From Flavobacteriales bacterium (GTDB lineage: Bacteria; Bacteroidota; Bacteroidia; Flavobacteriales_D; Crocinitomicaceae): a stretch of 46,503 nt of DNA. The notes under the pieces were generated by a model. The model did no database searches and was not told the origin of the DNA. It worked only from the letters and a program-made list of their open reading frames with translations. The DNA lies in contig CANLAQ010000018.1 of NCBI GenBank assembly GCA_947488235.1, positions 1 to 46,503 of the forward strand, in the 5' to 3' direction. This document shows positions 26,801 through 34,137 of the stretch, in pieces. How positions within the stretch are numbered: position 1 is the first letter of the stretch; each line of letters begins with the position of its first letter. A program made the translations under genes and the position numbers.

Positions 26801-27177
26801 TGATAATTAGCTTTGGGTACGGTAAGAATATAGAAGGTCAGTTTGACATGAGATTTGGACCAATAAATGAAAAAAATGGAGACAAGCGTTTAAATGTCTT
26901 ATTCTCAAGAGCAAGAAAAAAGATTGATTTTTTCACTTCTGTAAAAAGCGAAGACTTTAACATGCCGACGAATAGTGCTGTGATTTTATTAAAAAAATGG
27001 CATTTCATGTTGGAGCAAGCCTTAGAGGACCTTCCTGCTGATCAAAATTCCTTTAAGATCAACAACAACAAGATTTCAATGGTAAATTGGGCGCATTGTT
27101 CGACTGAAGCTATGGATGTTTTTGCCATTACCAATACCCTAAAAAACAGAGAATGGCTTGTGGAGGTAAGTGAGTAA
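23842..27177 (+). CDS. Large superfamily 1 DNA/RNA helicase (AAA_11/AAA_12 type)
   Basis: A 1111-residue cytoplasmic protein. Walker A GPPGTGKS lies at residues 231-238, followed by a motif Ia-like LLLVSEKRAALLVI. Motif II is VDEAS at 804-808, motif III AGDSQQMAPSQFF, the motif IV/NHYRSEH region near 865, SLENVQGDECDQLIISFGYG for motif V and RLNVLFSRAR at 1016-1025 for motif VI. This order is that of Upf1/DNA2-like helicases. The segment between Walker A and motif II is about 565 residues, mostly helical and charged, far longer than in a basic helicase. The first 220 residues contain no recognised domain. Starts at GTG; single gene. Such large helicases are often found near defence or repair genes, but nothing adjacent supports that here. 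Confidence 0.85.
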   Translation: MKPNVISSEIQELIAELSYFRSDDILVNINPKNALLIDSDALISTPLLEKVLIETRKIEKEFGINPLCKSRGTLQLSLNGKEVTAPLFLIPVKAISNKIEGLVRLQEIEESMIVNPFIIQHLAQNISNFDASKMDSETASLKYLKEIKIETIDVDSTFIGNFHHHRYALLAEIEGVLKNGDYSNLLQRLFFDIGKEEKTELNFSDALLFPSDASQEKVFDQLNKEDLVLQGPPGTGKSQVIANLIGKCLPQNMRLLLVSEKRAALLVIQQKLEQVGLGDLVTISTSNFTSKELIQGLKNSWQRIENETYSLNNIGENFKDRINLIQLELDLLNKKDVIDGLSIKEFLILNKGLDLEKMPYESDLPSLSSWMQHKKTIQEIPSKILECIAPLKSNFDYKGQIQNFDKTLQQLISDLDQIKADFKCSTLEDLLSLQEKSTINHRFSSALYQKYQPLITKNKDKFLKLKVKYLSKEKALLRKESQLTHWLILPSPLEVEVLIEKHSKKGFLAGLAWKKEKKKWFRTPQIDFNSALKSILEYAKEKESFENICEALISIGVENPDKDIEIISGLLHGGSSDNWEQYDQWDETEKTSLSSNFQLINRALQILQSNFNFKKEQELLPYLRDFLDAIPLIISHSNQLTELPQEILTSIKKEVNVLRTEQGIIKKAWVNFMGDYPKFSAHNAGEFLSNCISLTSVLQAESSALVARILQEQQVKFKYYQHLIETPNTKLKEDEISLKKILKKGKAILVKEFGKQRNHQSIRLLCAGEAAPWIQLLKPLWLTNPTQLASNLPLIPEQFDLAIVDEASQINLSHAIGTLYRSKRILIAGDSQQMAPSQFFKQRNDDAQSLLHKGSYYFKNIVLKNHYRSEHPALISFSNKHFYNNELVAFPSIRQEKQPLVLHYIENGTYTERQNQTEAKDLVRFIQPLLKNEKEKLGIVAFSLSQLSCILNQFSAREQLLIQDRIDNDTLFFKSLENVQGDECDQLIISFGYGKNIEGQFDMRFGPINEKNGDKRLNVLFSRARKKIDFFTSVKSEDFNMPTNSAVILLKKWHFMLEQALEDLPADQNSFKINNNKISMVNWAHCSTEAMDVFAITNTLKNREWLVEVSE

Positions 27178-27181
27178 ATAC

Positions 27182-27421
27182 TTATTTTTCAGGTACAGGA
27201 TCATGCCCGTGTCCACCTCTTGGATGACATTTTGAGATTCGTTTAATTCCCAACCAGCTGCCTTTTAAAGGTCCCCAAATTTTGATTGCTTCTAACATAT
27301 AACTTGAGCATGTAGGAGTAAAGCGGCAAGATGGCGGAAATAATGGGGAAATAATCAATTGATAAAATCTAATTAAAAACACTAGAGGCCAACTCATTAT
27401 CTTTAAAATCGATTTTTTCAT
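27182..27421 (-). CDS. yidD: Membrane protein insertion efficiency factor YidD
   Basis: A 79-residue protein with all the YidD hallmarks: a basic amphipathic N-terminus, [23 protein letters not shown] with its conserved cysteines, and the C-terminal [16 protein letters not shown]. YidD helps YidC insert proteins into the inner membrane. The usual neighbours (rnpA, rpmH, yidC) are not here, which is common in Bacteroidota. The stop is 4 bp from the convergent helicase stop. A -7 box lies 4 bp before the ATG. Confidence 0.96.
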   Translation of the reverse strand: MKKSILKIMSWPLVFLIRFYQLIISPLFPPSCRFTPTCSSYMLEAIKIWGPLKGSWLGIKRISKCHPRGGHGHDPVPEK

Positions 27422-27425
27422 GAAG

Positions 27426-27433
27426 CAAAGATA
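27426..27433 (-). promoter_or_regulatory. Candidate -7 box of yidD (TATCTTTG)
   Basis: An exact minus-strand TAnnTTTG match that ends 4 bp before the yidD ATG at 27421. If used, the transcript would start at or very near the start codon. Confidence 0.45.
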
Positions 27434-27522
27434 ACAGATTCAACATTTTGTTGTGTTTAAAAATGATGTACCCTAAAAATAGAACTGCAGTTAAATAATT
27501 AATTTTAGTTTTTATTTTAAAA

Positions 27523-28467
27523 ATGACACTACAAAAAACAATTTTATTTTTTTCAGTTTTATATTCGATCACATGCCAAGCGCAAAATTGGGATCAAGAA
27601 AAAATTACGGTAACCAAGGCAAATGTTTCCAGCAAAATAATGACAGCTGAAACTATCTTTGAGGAGCGATGGGATGGCTTAGCACAAGCGCAATTTTGGA
27701 AAGAAATAATGCTTTTATCTCCAGACTCATGTATCATCAATGTAGCGAGTTCAAGGAAGATTCTTAAAAAAATGTCTAATCGTGATTGGGAAAGACAAAG
27801 TGAGCTCGAAAAAAATAATTTAAAAATTCAATTAAAAACATCCCAGAACATTGCTTTAGAAGAACGCGTTTATATCACGATTGGGAAAAGTGATTTTTAC
27901 AAATTCCACGAGGTGTATCCATCCTTAGCAAAAGGAGTTACGGCTTTTGAAAATGCAGGTGTAGATCCTTGGTACGCGCAATCTATTCTATTAATTGAAA
28001 GTCCTGGGCAGCTTCAAAAGTCAGTTGCTGGGGCCTACGGAGCTTTTCAATTAATGCCAGGTGTGGCAAGAACTTATGGTTTAGTCGTCAACTCGACTCA
28101 GGATGAGAGAAAGGATTTTAATAGAAGTGCCTATGCTGCAGCTCAATTAATTTCTAGAGTTTGTATTCCTGAAGCAAAGCGTATTTTAGATCGGCATCAG
28201 TTATCCTATGATGAATCAGATTTATGGTTTCGATTATTTGTTTTACATGTATATCATGCAGGAGCGCAAAATGTTGCTGCCGTAGTATCTAAAATTAACC
28301 CAACAGAAGGTTCAAAAGCATTAATTCAATCGATGTGGTGCACGACAGCGGCAAGCTTTGGAAACAATTCTCAAAATTATAGCCAATTAGCTCTTGCAGC
28401 ACAATTGATCTTAAATGATTTGATCTATCATGATTGCGATGATATCATTCATTGCTCGTCTAAATGA
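27523..28467 (+). CDS. Lytic transglycosylase (SLT domain) exported protein
   Basis: A 314-residue exported protein (signal peptide about 1-20, ending CQAQ). The SLT catalytic domain covers about residues 140-280: the catalytic Glu is E159 in ILLIES, followed by GAYGAFQLMPGVARTYGL, the conserved G-x-x-Q-x-M-P loop of family 1 lytic transglycosylases, and later YHAGAQNVAAV, matching the usual AYNAG motif. It would cleave the glycan strands of peptidoglycan in the periplasm. The first 130 residues are helical and have no recognised domain. Its last 19 bp overlap the convergent msrB gene. Confidence 0.88.
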   Translation: MTLQKTILFFSVLYSITCQAQNWDQEKITVTKANVSSKIMTAETIFEERWDGLAQAQFWKEIMLLSPDSCIINVASSRKILKKMSNRDWERQSELEKNNLKIQLKTSQNIALEERVYITIGKSDFYKFHEVYPSLAKGVTAFENAGVDPWYAQSILLIESPGQLQKSVAGAYGAFQLMPGVARTYGLVVNSTQDERKDFNRSAYAAAQLISRVCIPEAKRILDRHQLSYDESDLWFRLFVLHVYHAGAQNVAAVVSKINPTEGSKALIQSMWCTTAASFGNNSQNYSQLALAAQLILNDLIYHDCDDIIHCSSK

Positions 28468-28835
28468 TCTGGACTAAAATTAAGCGAAAGTGAATTGACA
28501 CAATGTCTAGTGTTTTTATCGGTAAATCCTTCACCAAAAAACACATGACCAAGATGACCTTTACAATTGGAACAAACAATTTCTGTTCGTTTACCATCTT
28601 TATCTAGAACATGTTCTACATTTTGTGCGAGTTGAGCATCAAAACTTGGCCAGCCACATTCGGAATTAAATTTTGATTTACTCTCATAAAGTTTCAAATC
28701 GCAACGCTTACAAGCATATACGCCTTCCTTATAAAAAACATTATAAGCTCCGGTAAAAGGGCGCTCTGTTCCTTTATTCTCGATGATATACGCTTCATCT
28801 GAGCTCAATTTATTCCAATTATTTTTATCTTTCAT
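28449..28835 (-). CDS. msrB: Peptide-methionine (R)-S-oxide reductase
   Basis: MsrB reduces the R form of methionine sulfoxide in proteins. The 128-residue protein carries the zinc-binding pairs C42/C45 and C88/C91, the FNSECGWPSF segment and the catalytic cysteine C112 in RHCVNSLSLNF. This is a single-domain, normal-length enzyme without signal peptide, so it is cytoplasmic. Its ATG overlaps the menC stop codon (4 bp, ATGA), so the two are co-translated. The 3' end overlaps the convergent transglycosylase gene. Confidence 0.96.
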   Translation of the reverse strand: MKDKNNWNKLSSDEAYIIENKGTERPFTGAYNVFYKEGVYACKRCDLKLYESKSKFNSECGWPSFDAQLAQNVEHVLDKDGKRTEIVCSNCKGHLGHVFFGEGFTDKNTRHCVNSLSLNFSPDHLDEQ

Positions 28836-29908
28836 AAGACTTGTTTAACATATCCATTTTTTAAAACAAGCAAAGAAGGAAAATTGTTTGAATACAAACT
28901 ACCGGTTCCCAAACCTTGGGGCAATTTCAAATCATATTCAGCAGCTAATTGTGCGATGGCCAATAAGCCTATGTTTCCTTCTAAAGCAGAGGTTAACCAC
29001 CAATCAATATTTAAATCTTCAGCAAGTTGAATCCATTCTTGAGTTCCTACAATACCTCCATGCAAAGAAGGTTTAAGTACAATAAATTGAGGTTTAACCG
29101 TCTGAAGCAGCGTTTGCTTTTCGGCATAAGAATAACAAGAAATAAGTTCCTCATCTAGGGCAATTGGCAATATGTTTTCATAGCAAAGGTCACGCAATAA
29201 GTCTGTTTGTCCGACCGCAATGGGTTGTTCAATGGAATGCACTTCCAACTGCGCTAATTCATACAGTGATGTTCTTACTTTTTCTCGTGAGAACGCACCA
29301 TTTGCATCAACACGAATGGCAAGTTTTTCTGATGAAAGTTGTTTGCGCAAACCTTCGATTATTTTCAATTCAGAACTAAAATCAATGGCTCCAACTTTTA
29401 ATTTTATGGTAGAATATCCTTGCGCTAATTGCTCCTCTATTTGCTTTTGCATAAAAGAAACATTTCCCATCCAAACGAGTCCATTCACTAGTATTGTTGA
29501 TTTTCCTTGAGAAAATTCATTATCAAAAATCAGCGCATTACTTTTATGAAACATAGAAAGCAAAGCACATTCTAATCCAAATTTAATGGAAGGAAATCTC
29601 ACCCATTCTAGAAGAAATTCTAATCCATTCTTCGAAAACTGAGGGCCTAAAGAATTTTTTTCAAAGAAAAATGAGAAAGATGTATCTTTCAATTGATTAA
29701 GCAGTTTATCTAATTCCTGAACATATTTATCCTCTTCTGTAAATTCTGGCGAAAGGCCTTCAATAATACTACATTCTGCTATTGCAATAAAGTCGGAGTC
29801 ATCATCTTTCAAAGATAAAATCCAAGAGTTTTTTGTGTGGAGCATTCCACGACTCGTTCCTCCCGGTATATTAAAATTAAAAGTGTGTTTTCTATGCGTC
29901 AGTTTCAT
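28832..29908 (-). CDS. menC: o-Succinylbenzoate synthase
   Basis: An enolase-superfamily enzyme of 358 residues, predicted to dehydrate SHCHC to o-succinylbenzoate in menaquinone synthesis. Visible catalytic features: the KxK pair K169/K171, metal ligands D201, E227 and D252, and the second base K279 in VLKPSLHGG. The N-terminus HTFNFNIPGGTSRG is typical of Bacteroidota MenC. Enolase-superfamily relatives such as dipeptide epimerases are alternatives, since substrate cannot be read with certainty. I chose the ATG at 29908, which overlaps the asnB stop by 4 bp (ATGA); the frame continues to 29953 with a further possible start. Other men genes are not in the window. Confidence 0.85.
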   Translation of the reverse strand: MKLTHRKHTFNFNIPGGTSRGMLHTKNSWILSLKDDDSDFIAIAECSIIEGLSPEFTEEDKYVQELDKLLNQLKDTSFSFFFEKNSLGPQFSKNGLEFLLEWVRFPSIKFGLECALLSMFHKSNALIFDNEFSQGKSTILVNGLVWMGNVSFMQKQIEEQLAQGYSTIKLKVGAIDFSSELKIIEGLRKQLSSEKLAIRVDANGAFSREKVRTSLYELAQLEVHSIEQPIAVGQTDLLRDLCYENILPIALDEELISCYSYAEKQTLLQTVKPQFIVLKPSLHGGIVGTQEWIQLAEDLNIDWWLTSALEGNIGLLAIAQLAAEYDLKLPQGLGTGSLYSNNFPSLLVLKNGYVKQVL

Positions 29909-31824
29909 TCCATCCAGCGTTCGTGCCACATTTGAAACATCAATAAGTACCATATTTTAACTGTGTTTTCTTTTCTTCCCGCGCGGAAAGAACTTACTAA
30001 ATTTTGCACAGCAACAGGGTTAAATATTTGTTGTTTCGTTATTCTTTCATGCTCTAGATATTGGTGCATCAAATGAGCTAATTCATCATTCAGCCAATTA
30101 CCAATTGGAATTGCAAATCCTTTTTTAGGACGATCCATTAGTTCCTTTGGGACATAGTCATGCACTATATCCTTTAAAATCAACTTTTTTATTCCGTTTT
30201 TATATTTAAACGCATCGGGAAGTTGCGCTGCAAATTCAATCAGGTGATGATCTAGTAAGGGTTCGCGACCTTCAAGACTAGCTGACATGGTAGCGCGATC
30301 AACTTTTTGAAGAATATCATCAGGTAGATAAGTTTGATAATCAATCGCCATCATAAAACTTAAAGGATTTGATGTTGCATTTAATAATTCAGTTGAATCA
30401 TAAGCAGTCAAACGCTCATCGAATTGCCTCAAAAGAAGATCATTCATGGCATCCTCTGTAAATTGTTTACTTAATGATTGCATGAAATTTCCACCACTTG
30501 GATCTTTAATCAACAACTTTAATTTATCATAGCGTTGGTGAAAATTATACTTATTTCTAAAATAAGGAAGCTGTTCCGCATTAATTTGATCCATTGCAAA
30601 AGCAATACTATTGCGCAAAAACTGAGGGGTATTTGTTATCAATTTCTGATATTTCATCAAATAATCATAGCGATTATACCCTGCAAAGATCTCATCGCCA
30701 CCATCAGCACTAAGCGCTACCGTCACCTCTTTTTTTGCAGCTTCACTCACCAGCATGGTTGGAATTGCACTACTGTCTGCGAAAGGCTCATCAAAAAAAT
30801 ATGGTAGCGTTTCAACTTTTTTCACTGCTTCTTTTACATCGCAAATGATTTCAGTATGATCTGTCCCTAAAAACTCCGCTATTTTTCTTGCATCATCTGC
30901 TTCATTTAATCCAATATCGGGCACAGCAATAGTAAATGTTTTGATCTTGGCTGTGCTGTTTTTTTGAATTGACGAAACAACTGCGGTACTATCATAACCC
31001 CCACTTAAGAAAACTCCAACAGGGACATCGGCCACCATTCGTAATGCACATGCTTCATCCAATAATGTATTTGTTTTTTGTTTTGCTTCCTGATAAGAAA
31101 TCTTAGATTTAGGGAGATTATAAAAATCATAAACATTCCAATAGGACTCAGGTTTCATTTTTTCTAAACCTTGAAACCCTTCCTTTAAATCAAGTTTTAA
31201 AGAATGGCCAGGTTTTAATTTTTGCGTATGCTCAAAAATTGTATTAGGAGCAGGAATATTTCCATATTGCATAAACATGGCTATAGCATTATAATCTAAA
31301 GATTTGACAAATGCTGGGTGTTCATGCATCGCTTTTAATTCGGAAGCGAATAAAAACAATCCTTTGTGACAATAATAATAAAATGGTTTTACTCCTGCGC
31401 GATCACGGATACAGATTAGCTCTTGTTTAATTAGGTCGTAGATCACAAAAGCAAACATTCCTGTAAAACGATGAATGCATTCAATTCCCCATTGGCTAAA
31501 AGCATGAAGAATTACTTCCGTATCTGATGAACTTATAAAAACATGTCCTAAAGCTGCTAATTCTTGCTTTATAGCTTTAAAATTATAAATTTCACCATTA
31601 TAACAAATCCATAAATTATCAAATTTCATAGGTTGTTCACCACCTGAACTGACATCAATAATAGAAAGACGCTGATGCGCTAAGCCGAGCTGATAAGAAT
31701 CCTCTTGGAACAATTTAATTCCTTTTCCATCTGGCCCACGATGTCGCATAGCGTAGCCCATTGAAGCTAATATTTCTTCATTGGAAAGTTTATTAAAATC
31801 TATAAATCCAGCAATTCCGCACAT
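29905..31824 (-). CDS. asnB: Asparagine synthase (glutamine-hydrolysing)
   Basis: A 639-residue two-domain enzyme. The N-terminal glutaminase domain begins MCGIAGF with the catalytic Cys2 and contains RHRGPDG and CYNGEIYNF; the C-terminal synthase domain has the ATP-binding SGGYDST loop at residues 274-280 and the LSADGGDEIFAGYNRY motif. It makes asparagine from aspartate, glutamine and ATP. A longer AsnB of this kind is also found in surface polysaccharide clusters, where it amidates sugars; the adjacent polytopic membrane gene makes that alternative worth noting. It overlaps menC by 4 bp and lies one base after the membrane protein gene. Confidence 0.93.
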   Translation of the reverse strand: MCGIAGFIDFNKLSNEEILASMGYAMRHRGPDGKGIKLFQEDSYQLGLAHQRLSIIDVSSGGEQPMKFDNLWICYNGEIYNFKAIKQELAALGHVFISSSDTEVILHAFSQWGIECIHRFTGMFAFVIYDLIKQELICIRDRAGVKPFYYYCHKGLFLFASELKAMHEHPAFVKSLDYNAIAMFMQYGNIPAPNTIFEHTQKLKPGHSLKLDLKEGFQGLEKMKPESYWNVYDFYNLPKSKISYQEAKQKTNTLLDEACALRMVADVPVGVFLSGGYDSTAVVSSIQKNSTAKIKTFTIAVPDIGLNEADDARKIAEFLGTDHTEIICDVKEAVKKVETLPYFFDEPFADSSAIPTMLVSEAAKKEVTVALSADGGDEIFAGYNRYDYLMKYQKLITNTPQFLRNSIAFAMDQINAEQLPYFRNKYNFHQRYDKLKLLIKDPSGGNFMQSLSKQFTEDAMNDLLLRQFDERLTAYDSTELLNATSNPLSFMMAIDYQTYLPDDILQKVDRATMSASLEGREPLLDHHLIEFAAQLPDAFKYKNGIKKLILKDIVHDYVPKELMDRPKKGFAIPIGNWLNDELAHLMHQYLEHERITKQQIFNPVAVQNLVSSFRAGRKENTVKIWYLLMFQMWHERWME

Positions 31825-31825
31825 A

Positions 31826-33163
31826 CTATTCTAGTTCCTTAGTTTCTGTTATATTGTCTTTATCGCTTAACTTAATGGTTAAAATTAATACTAAAAAAGG
31901 TAATAGAATGGAGCGAATTCTAACAAGCACTCCAAAGATAACAGAAGTGAATGCCGCTATAAAACTCAAGATTACAGCAAACAAAATCGCAAATAGTAGC
32001 AACTCATTTTTTGAAATCATACTTAATTTCTTGATAATATTTTTAGACAGAAAAAACTTAAGCGTTAAAAACATAAAGATTAAACTTTCAATACCATTTA
32101 GAAATAAAGTCGGCGTTAAACTTTCGGTGATGAAGGGGCGATAAAAACCATAAAACACAACAATAGGTAAAGACTTAATTAAACCAAGTAAGGAAAAGTC
32201 AACTATACCAATATCATATTTTTTTCCTGTATAAATATCGTTGGTAGCAAAATCATCTTTAATTATTGTTGCTTCATTAATTAAGGTTAGAATATAAGGA
32301 GAAGTCATAAAAAAGTAAATGGAAGCAAGACCAATGACGACATAGACTGAACGCAAAAGCGTTTTAAATGTCCAATTGGATTCGAATCTTCTCGTTAATC
32401 TTGTACCAAATGATAGGAGAAATGGCACAGAAATGGCCATCAACATAAAGGGTCGTATGCTATAAATTACATAAACACAGAGTAAAATCAGGAGTATATT
32501 TTTAAATTTTAAGGGATTCAAATTAATTAAGACCTCAAAAACAGCCCATAATAAATACATAGTTGCAATAAGAATGATGGAATCTTTGGATAAACCAGAG
32601 CACCAAAATCCAACCGATGGAATTAATAAAAATGCGAAAACCAAATTTCTGGTTGAATGCAATTTGAGTTTTTCAATTAAGGTAAGCAAACGAAATGAAG
32701 AGGAAAAGGAAAAATAAGCAATAATAAGGGTCATTGCGAAATAACTTTTGAAAGTAATAAGAGATAAAACAGAGGCGATTTTACATACAAACCACCCTTC
32801 TTTTTCTTTATAAATCCAAGAAGGTGGATAACCCGTCATAGAATCAAAATGTTTACTGAGCAGCAGACTACTTGGATCAGACCACATGGATTCTAGATAA
32901 AGTATGGGTGACTTAACAAATAGATTATTTAAAGTATTTGCACCTTGAAAATAGGCCTTTGTATCTCCTCCTCCCAAAATAAAAATATAGGCCAAGGCAA
33001 ACAAAATTCCAAAAAAGGAACGAAAAAAATAAGAGGGAATAAAATATGGCTTTAGAGAAACAGGAACATTATTTGATTTTTTATACCCAACTATTATCAA
33101 TAGCAAGACAGACCAAATAAGCCCACTAATTATATCAAAAACGGTTATAAATTCTGTATTCAA
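31826..33163 (-). CDS. Polytopic membrane protein, possible polysaccharide polymerase
   Basis: A 445-residue protein with roughly ten hydrophobic segments. Features include a GGGDTKAYFQGAN loop after the second or third helix and a GFWCSGLSKDSIILIATMYL segment; a GDT loop and a SKDS motif of this type occur in EpsG/Wzy-like polysaccharide polymerases of Flavobacteria as I remember them. I do not recognise a named family with certainty. It starts at TTG (33163); no ATG is in frame nearby. It leads the unit containing asnB, with a one-base gap, and is preceded by a good -7 box, so it is probably the first gene of the transcript. Confidence 0.65.
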   Translation of the reverse strand: MNTEFITVFDIISGLIWSVLLLIIVGYKKSNNVPVSLKPYFIPSYFFRSFFGILFALAYIFILGGGDTKAYFQGANTLNNLFVKSPILYLESMWSDPSSLLLSKHFDSMTGYPPSWIYKEKEGWFVCKIASVLSLITFKSYFAMTLIIAYFSFSSSFRLLTLIEKLKLHSTRNLVFAFLLIPSVGFWCSGLSKDSIILIATMYLLWAVFEVLINLNPLKFKNILLILLCVYVIYSIRPFMLMAISVPFLLSFGTRLTRRFESNWTFKTLLRSVYVVIGLASIYFFMTSPYILTLINEATIIKDDFATNDIYTGKKYDIGIVDFSLLGLIKSLPIVVFYGFYRPFITESLTPTLFLNGIESLIFMFLTLKFFLSKNIIKKLSMISKNELLLFAILFAVILSFIAAFTSVIFGVLVRIRSILLPFLVLILTIKLSDKDNITETKELE

Positions 33164-33179
33164 ATCACATGATTATTTT

Positions 33180-33187
33180 CAAAGATA
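33180..33187 (-). promoter_or_regulatory. Candidate -7 box of the membrane protein/asnB/menC/msrB unit
   Basis: Minus-strand TATCTTTG, an exact TAnnTTTG match, lies 16 bp before the TTG start codon at 33163. It supports that TTG as the real start and marks the head of the four-gene unit. Confidence 0.45.
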
Positions 33188-33203
33188 AACAGAATAGTTA
33201 CTA

Positions 33204-33677
33204 CTATGCATGATGGTATTTTTCACCTTTAATAATTGTAAAAGCTCGATAGATTTGTTCTAGAAAAATTAAGCGGATAATTTGATGAGAAAAGGTCATT
33301 TCTGAAAGCGAAATTTGTTCGTCTGCTTTTGCATATACCGCTTGGGAAAAGCCATAGGCGCCACCGATAACAAAAGTAATAGCGCTGCTGCCATGGAGTG
33401 CTTTTTTTTCTAGATGATCTGCAAAAGCAATAGAATTGAAACTTTTACCTTTATCATCTAGAAGAATAACATATTCACCACTTTGAATTTTACTTAAAAT
33501 TAATTCCCCTTCACGCAGTTTTATTTCTTCTTGAGAAAAAGATTTTACTTGTTTAAGTTCAGGAATATCAATACGAGCATACGAACAATAGTGCGCTAAT
33601 CTTTTGGAATACTCCTCTTCTCCCGTTTTGAGAAAATTAAAATTGGTCTTACCGACACAAATTAGTTTTATCTTCAT
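33204..33677 (-). CDS. rlmH: 23S rRNA pseudouridine-1915 N3-methyltransferase RlmH
   Basis: A 157-residue SPOUT methyltransferase that acts on the assembled ribosome. Conserved features are the KIKLICVGK N-terminus, VILLDDKGKSFNSIAFADHL, the FVIGGAYGF knot loop and the C-terminal LSEMTFSHQIIRLIFLEQIYRAFTIIKGEKYHH. Two ATGs (33680 and 33677) and a TTG (33683) are possible; the ATG at 33677 gives the usual family N-terminus. A minus-strand TAATTTTG box (33681-33688) abuts the start. Only 40 bp separate its stop from the head of the membrane-protein unit. Confidence 0.96.
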   Translation of the reverse strand: MKIKLICVGKTNFNFLKTGEEEYSKRLAHYCSYARIDIPELKQVKSFSQEEIKLREGELILSKIQSGEYVILLDDKGKSFNSIAFADHLEKKALHGSSAITFVIGGAYGFSQAVYAKADEQISLSEMTFSHQIIRLIFLEQIYRAFTIIKGEKYHHA

Positions 33678-33720
33678 CATCAAAATTAGCGAATAATTAT
33701 AATAAATTAATTTAAGGCAT

Positions 33721-33728
33721 TATTTTTG
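33721..33728 (+). promoter_or_regulatory. Candidate -7 box (TATTTTTG)
   Basis: An exact TAnnTTTG match 16 bp before the ATG of the DUF4783 gene. No clear -33 TTG was seen. Confidence 0.4.
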
Positions 33729-33744
33729 AAGCGTAAAAAATAAT

Positions 33745-34137
33745 ATGAAAACTATCCTAACCTTACTAAGCACTTTATTAATTTTTGTTGCTGATCCACT
33801 TATTGATGTGCCATTTGCAGCAATTGAAAAAGCTTTTAACGCCCAAGATGCTAAGACTATAATTATTCATGGGAAAGAAAAATTGATGTTAAATGTTCTT
33901 GATAAAGAAGGAATATACAATCCTGCACAAGCCAGTTTGGTTCTGTCTGATTTCTTTAACAAAAACCCAAAAGGAAATTTTTCATTTGTATTTAAAGGTA
34001 AAGAAACCGAAGACGGAGTTTATTCTTTTGGATATTACCAAACAAATTCAGAAAAATTCAAAGTGAGTCTCCATTTTCACAAAGTGAAAAACGAAATGAA
34101 ATTTGAAACCCTTACGATAAGTAAAGAAAAGAAATAA
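33745..34137 (+). CDS. DUF4783 domain exported protein
   Basis: A 130-residue exported protein; residues 1-17 are a signal-like hydrophobic segment. The rest matches the DUF4783 family as I remember it: a short helix followed by a curved beta-sheet of NTF2-like type (FAAIEKAFNAQDAKTII, QASLVLSDFFNKNPKGNFSFVFKGK, YSFGYYQTNSEKFKVSLHFHK). The cellular role of the family is unknown. Its stop codon abuts the stop codon of the convergent glycosyltransferase gene with no base between. Confidence 0.8.
   Translation: MKTILTLLSTLLIFVADPLIDVPFAAIEKAFNAQDAKTIIIHGKEKLMLNVLDKEGIYNPAQASLVLSDFFNKNPKGNFSFVFKGKETEDGVYSFGYYQTNSEKFKVSLHFHKVKNEMKFETLTISKEKK

Noticed and set aside
33681..33688. TAATTTTG box at the rlmH start as a promoter
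   Set aside because: It abuts the first ATG, leaving too little room for the usual distance unless the second ATG is used; kept only as a note in the gene entry.
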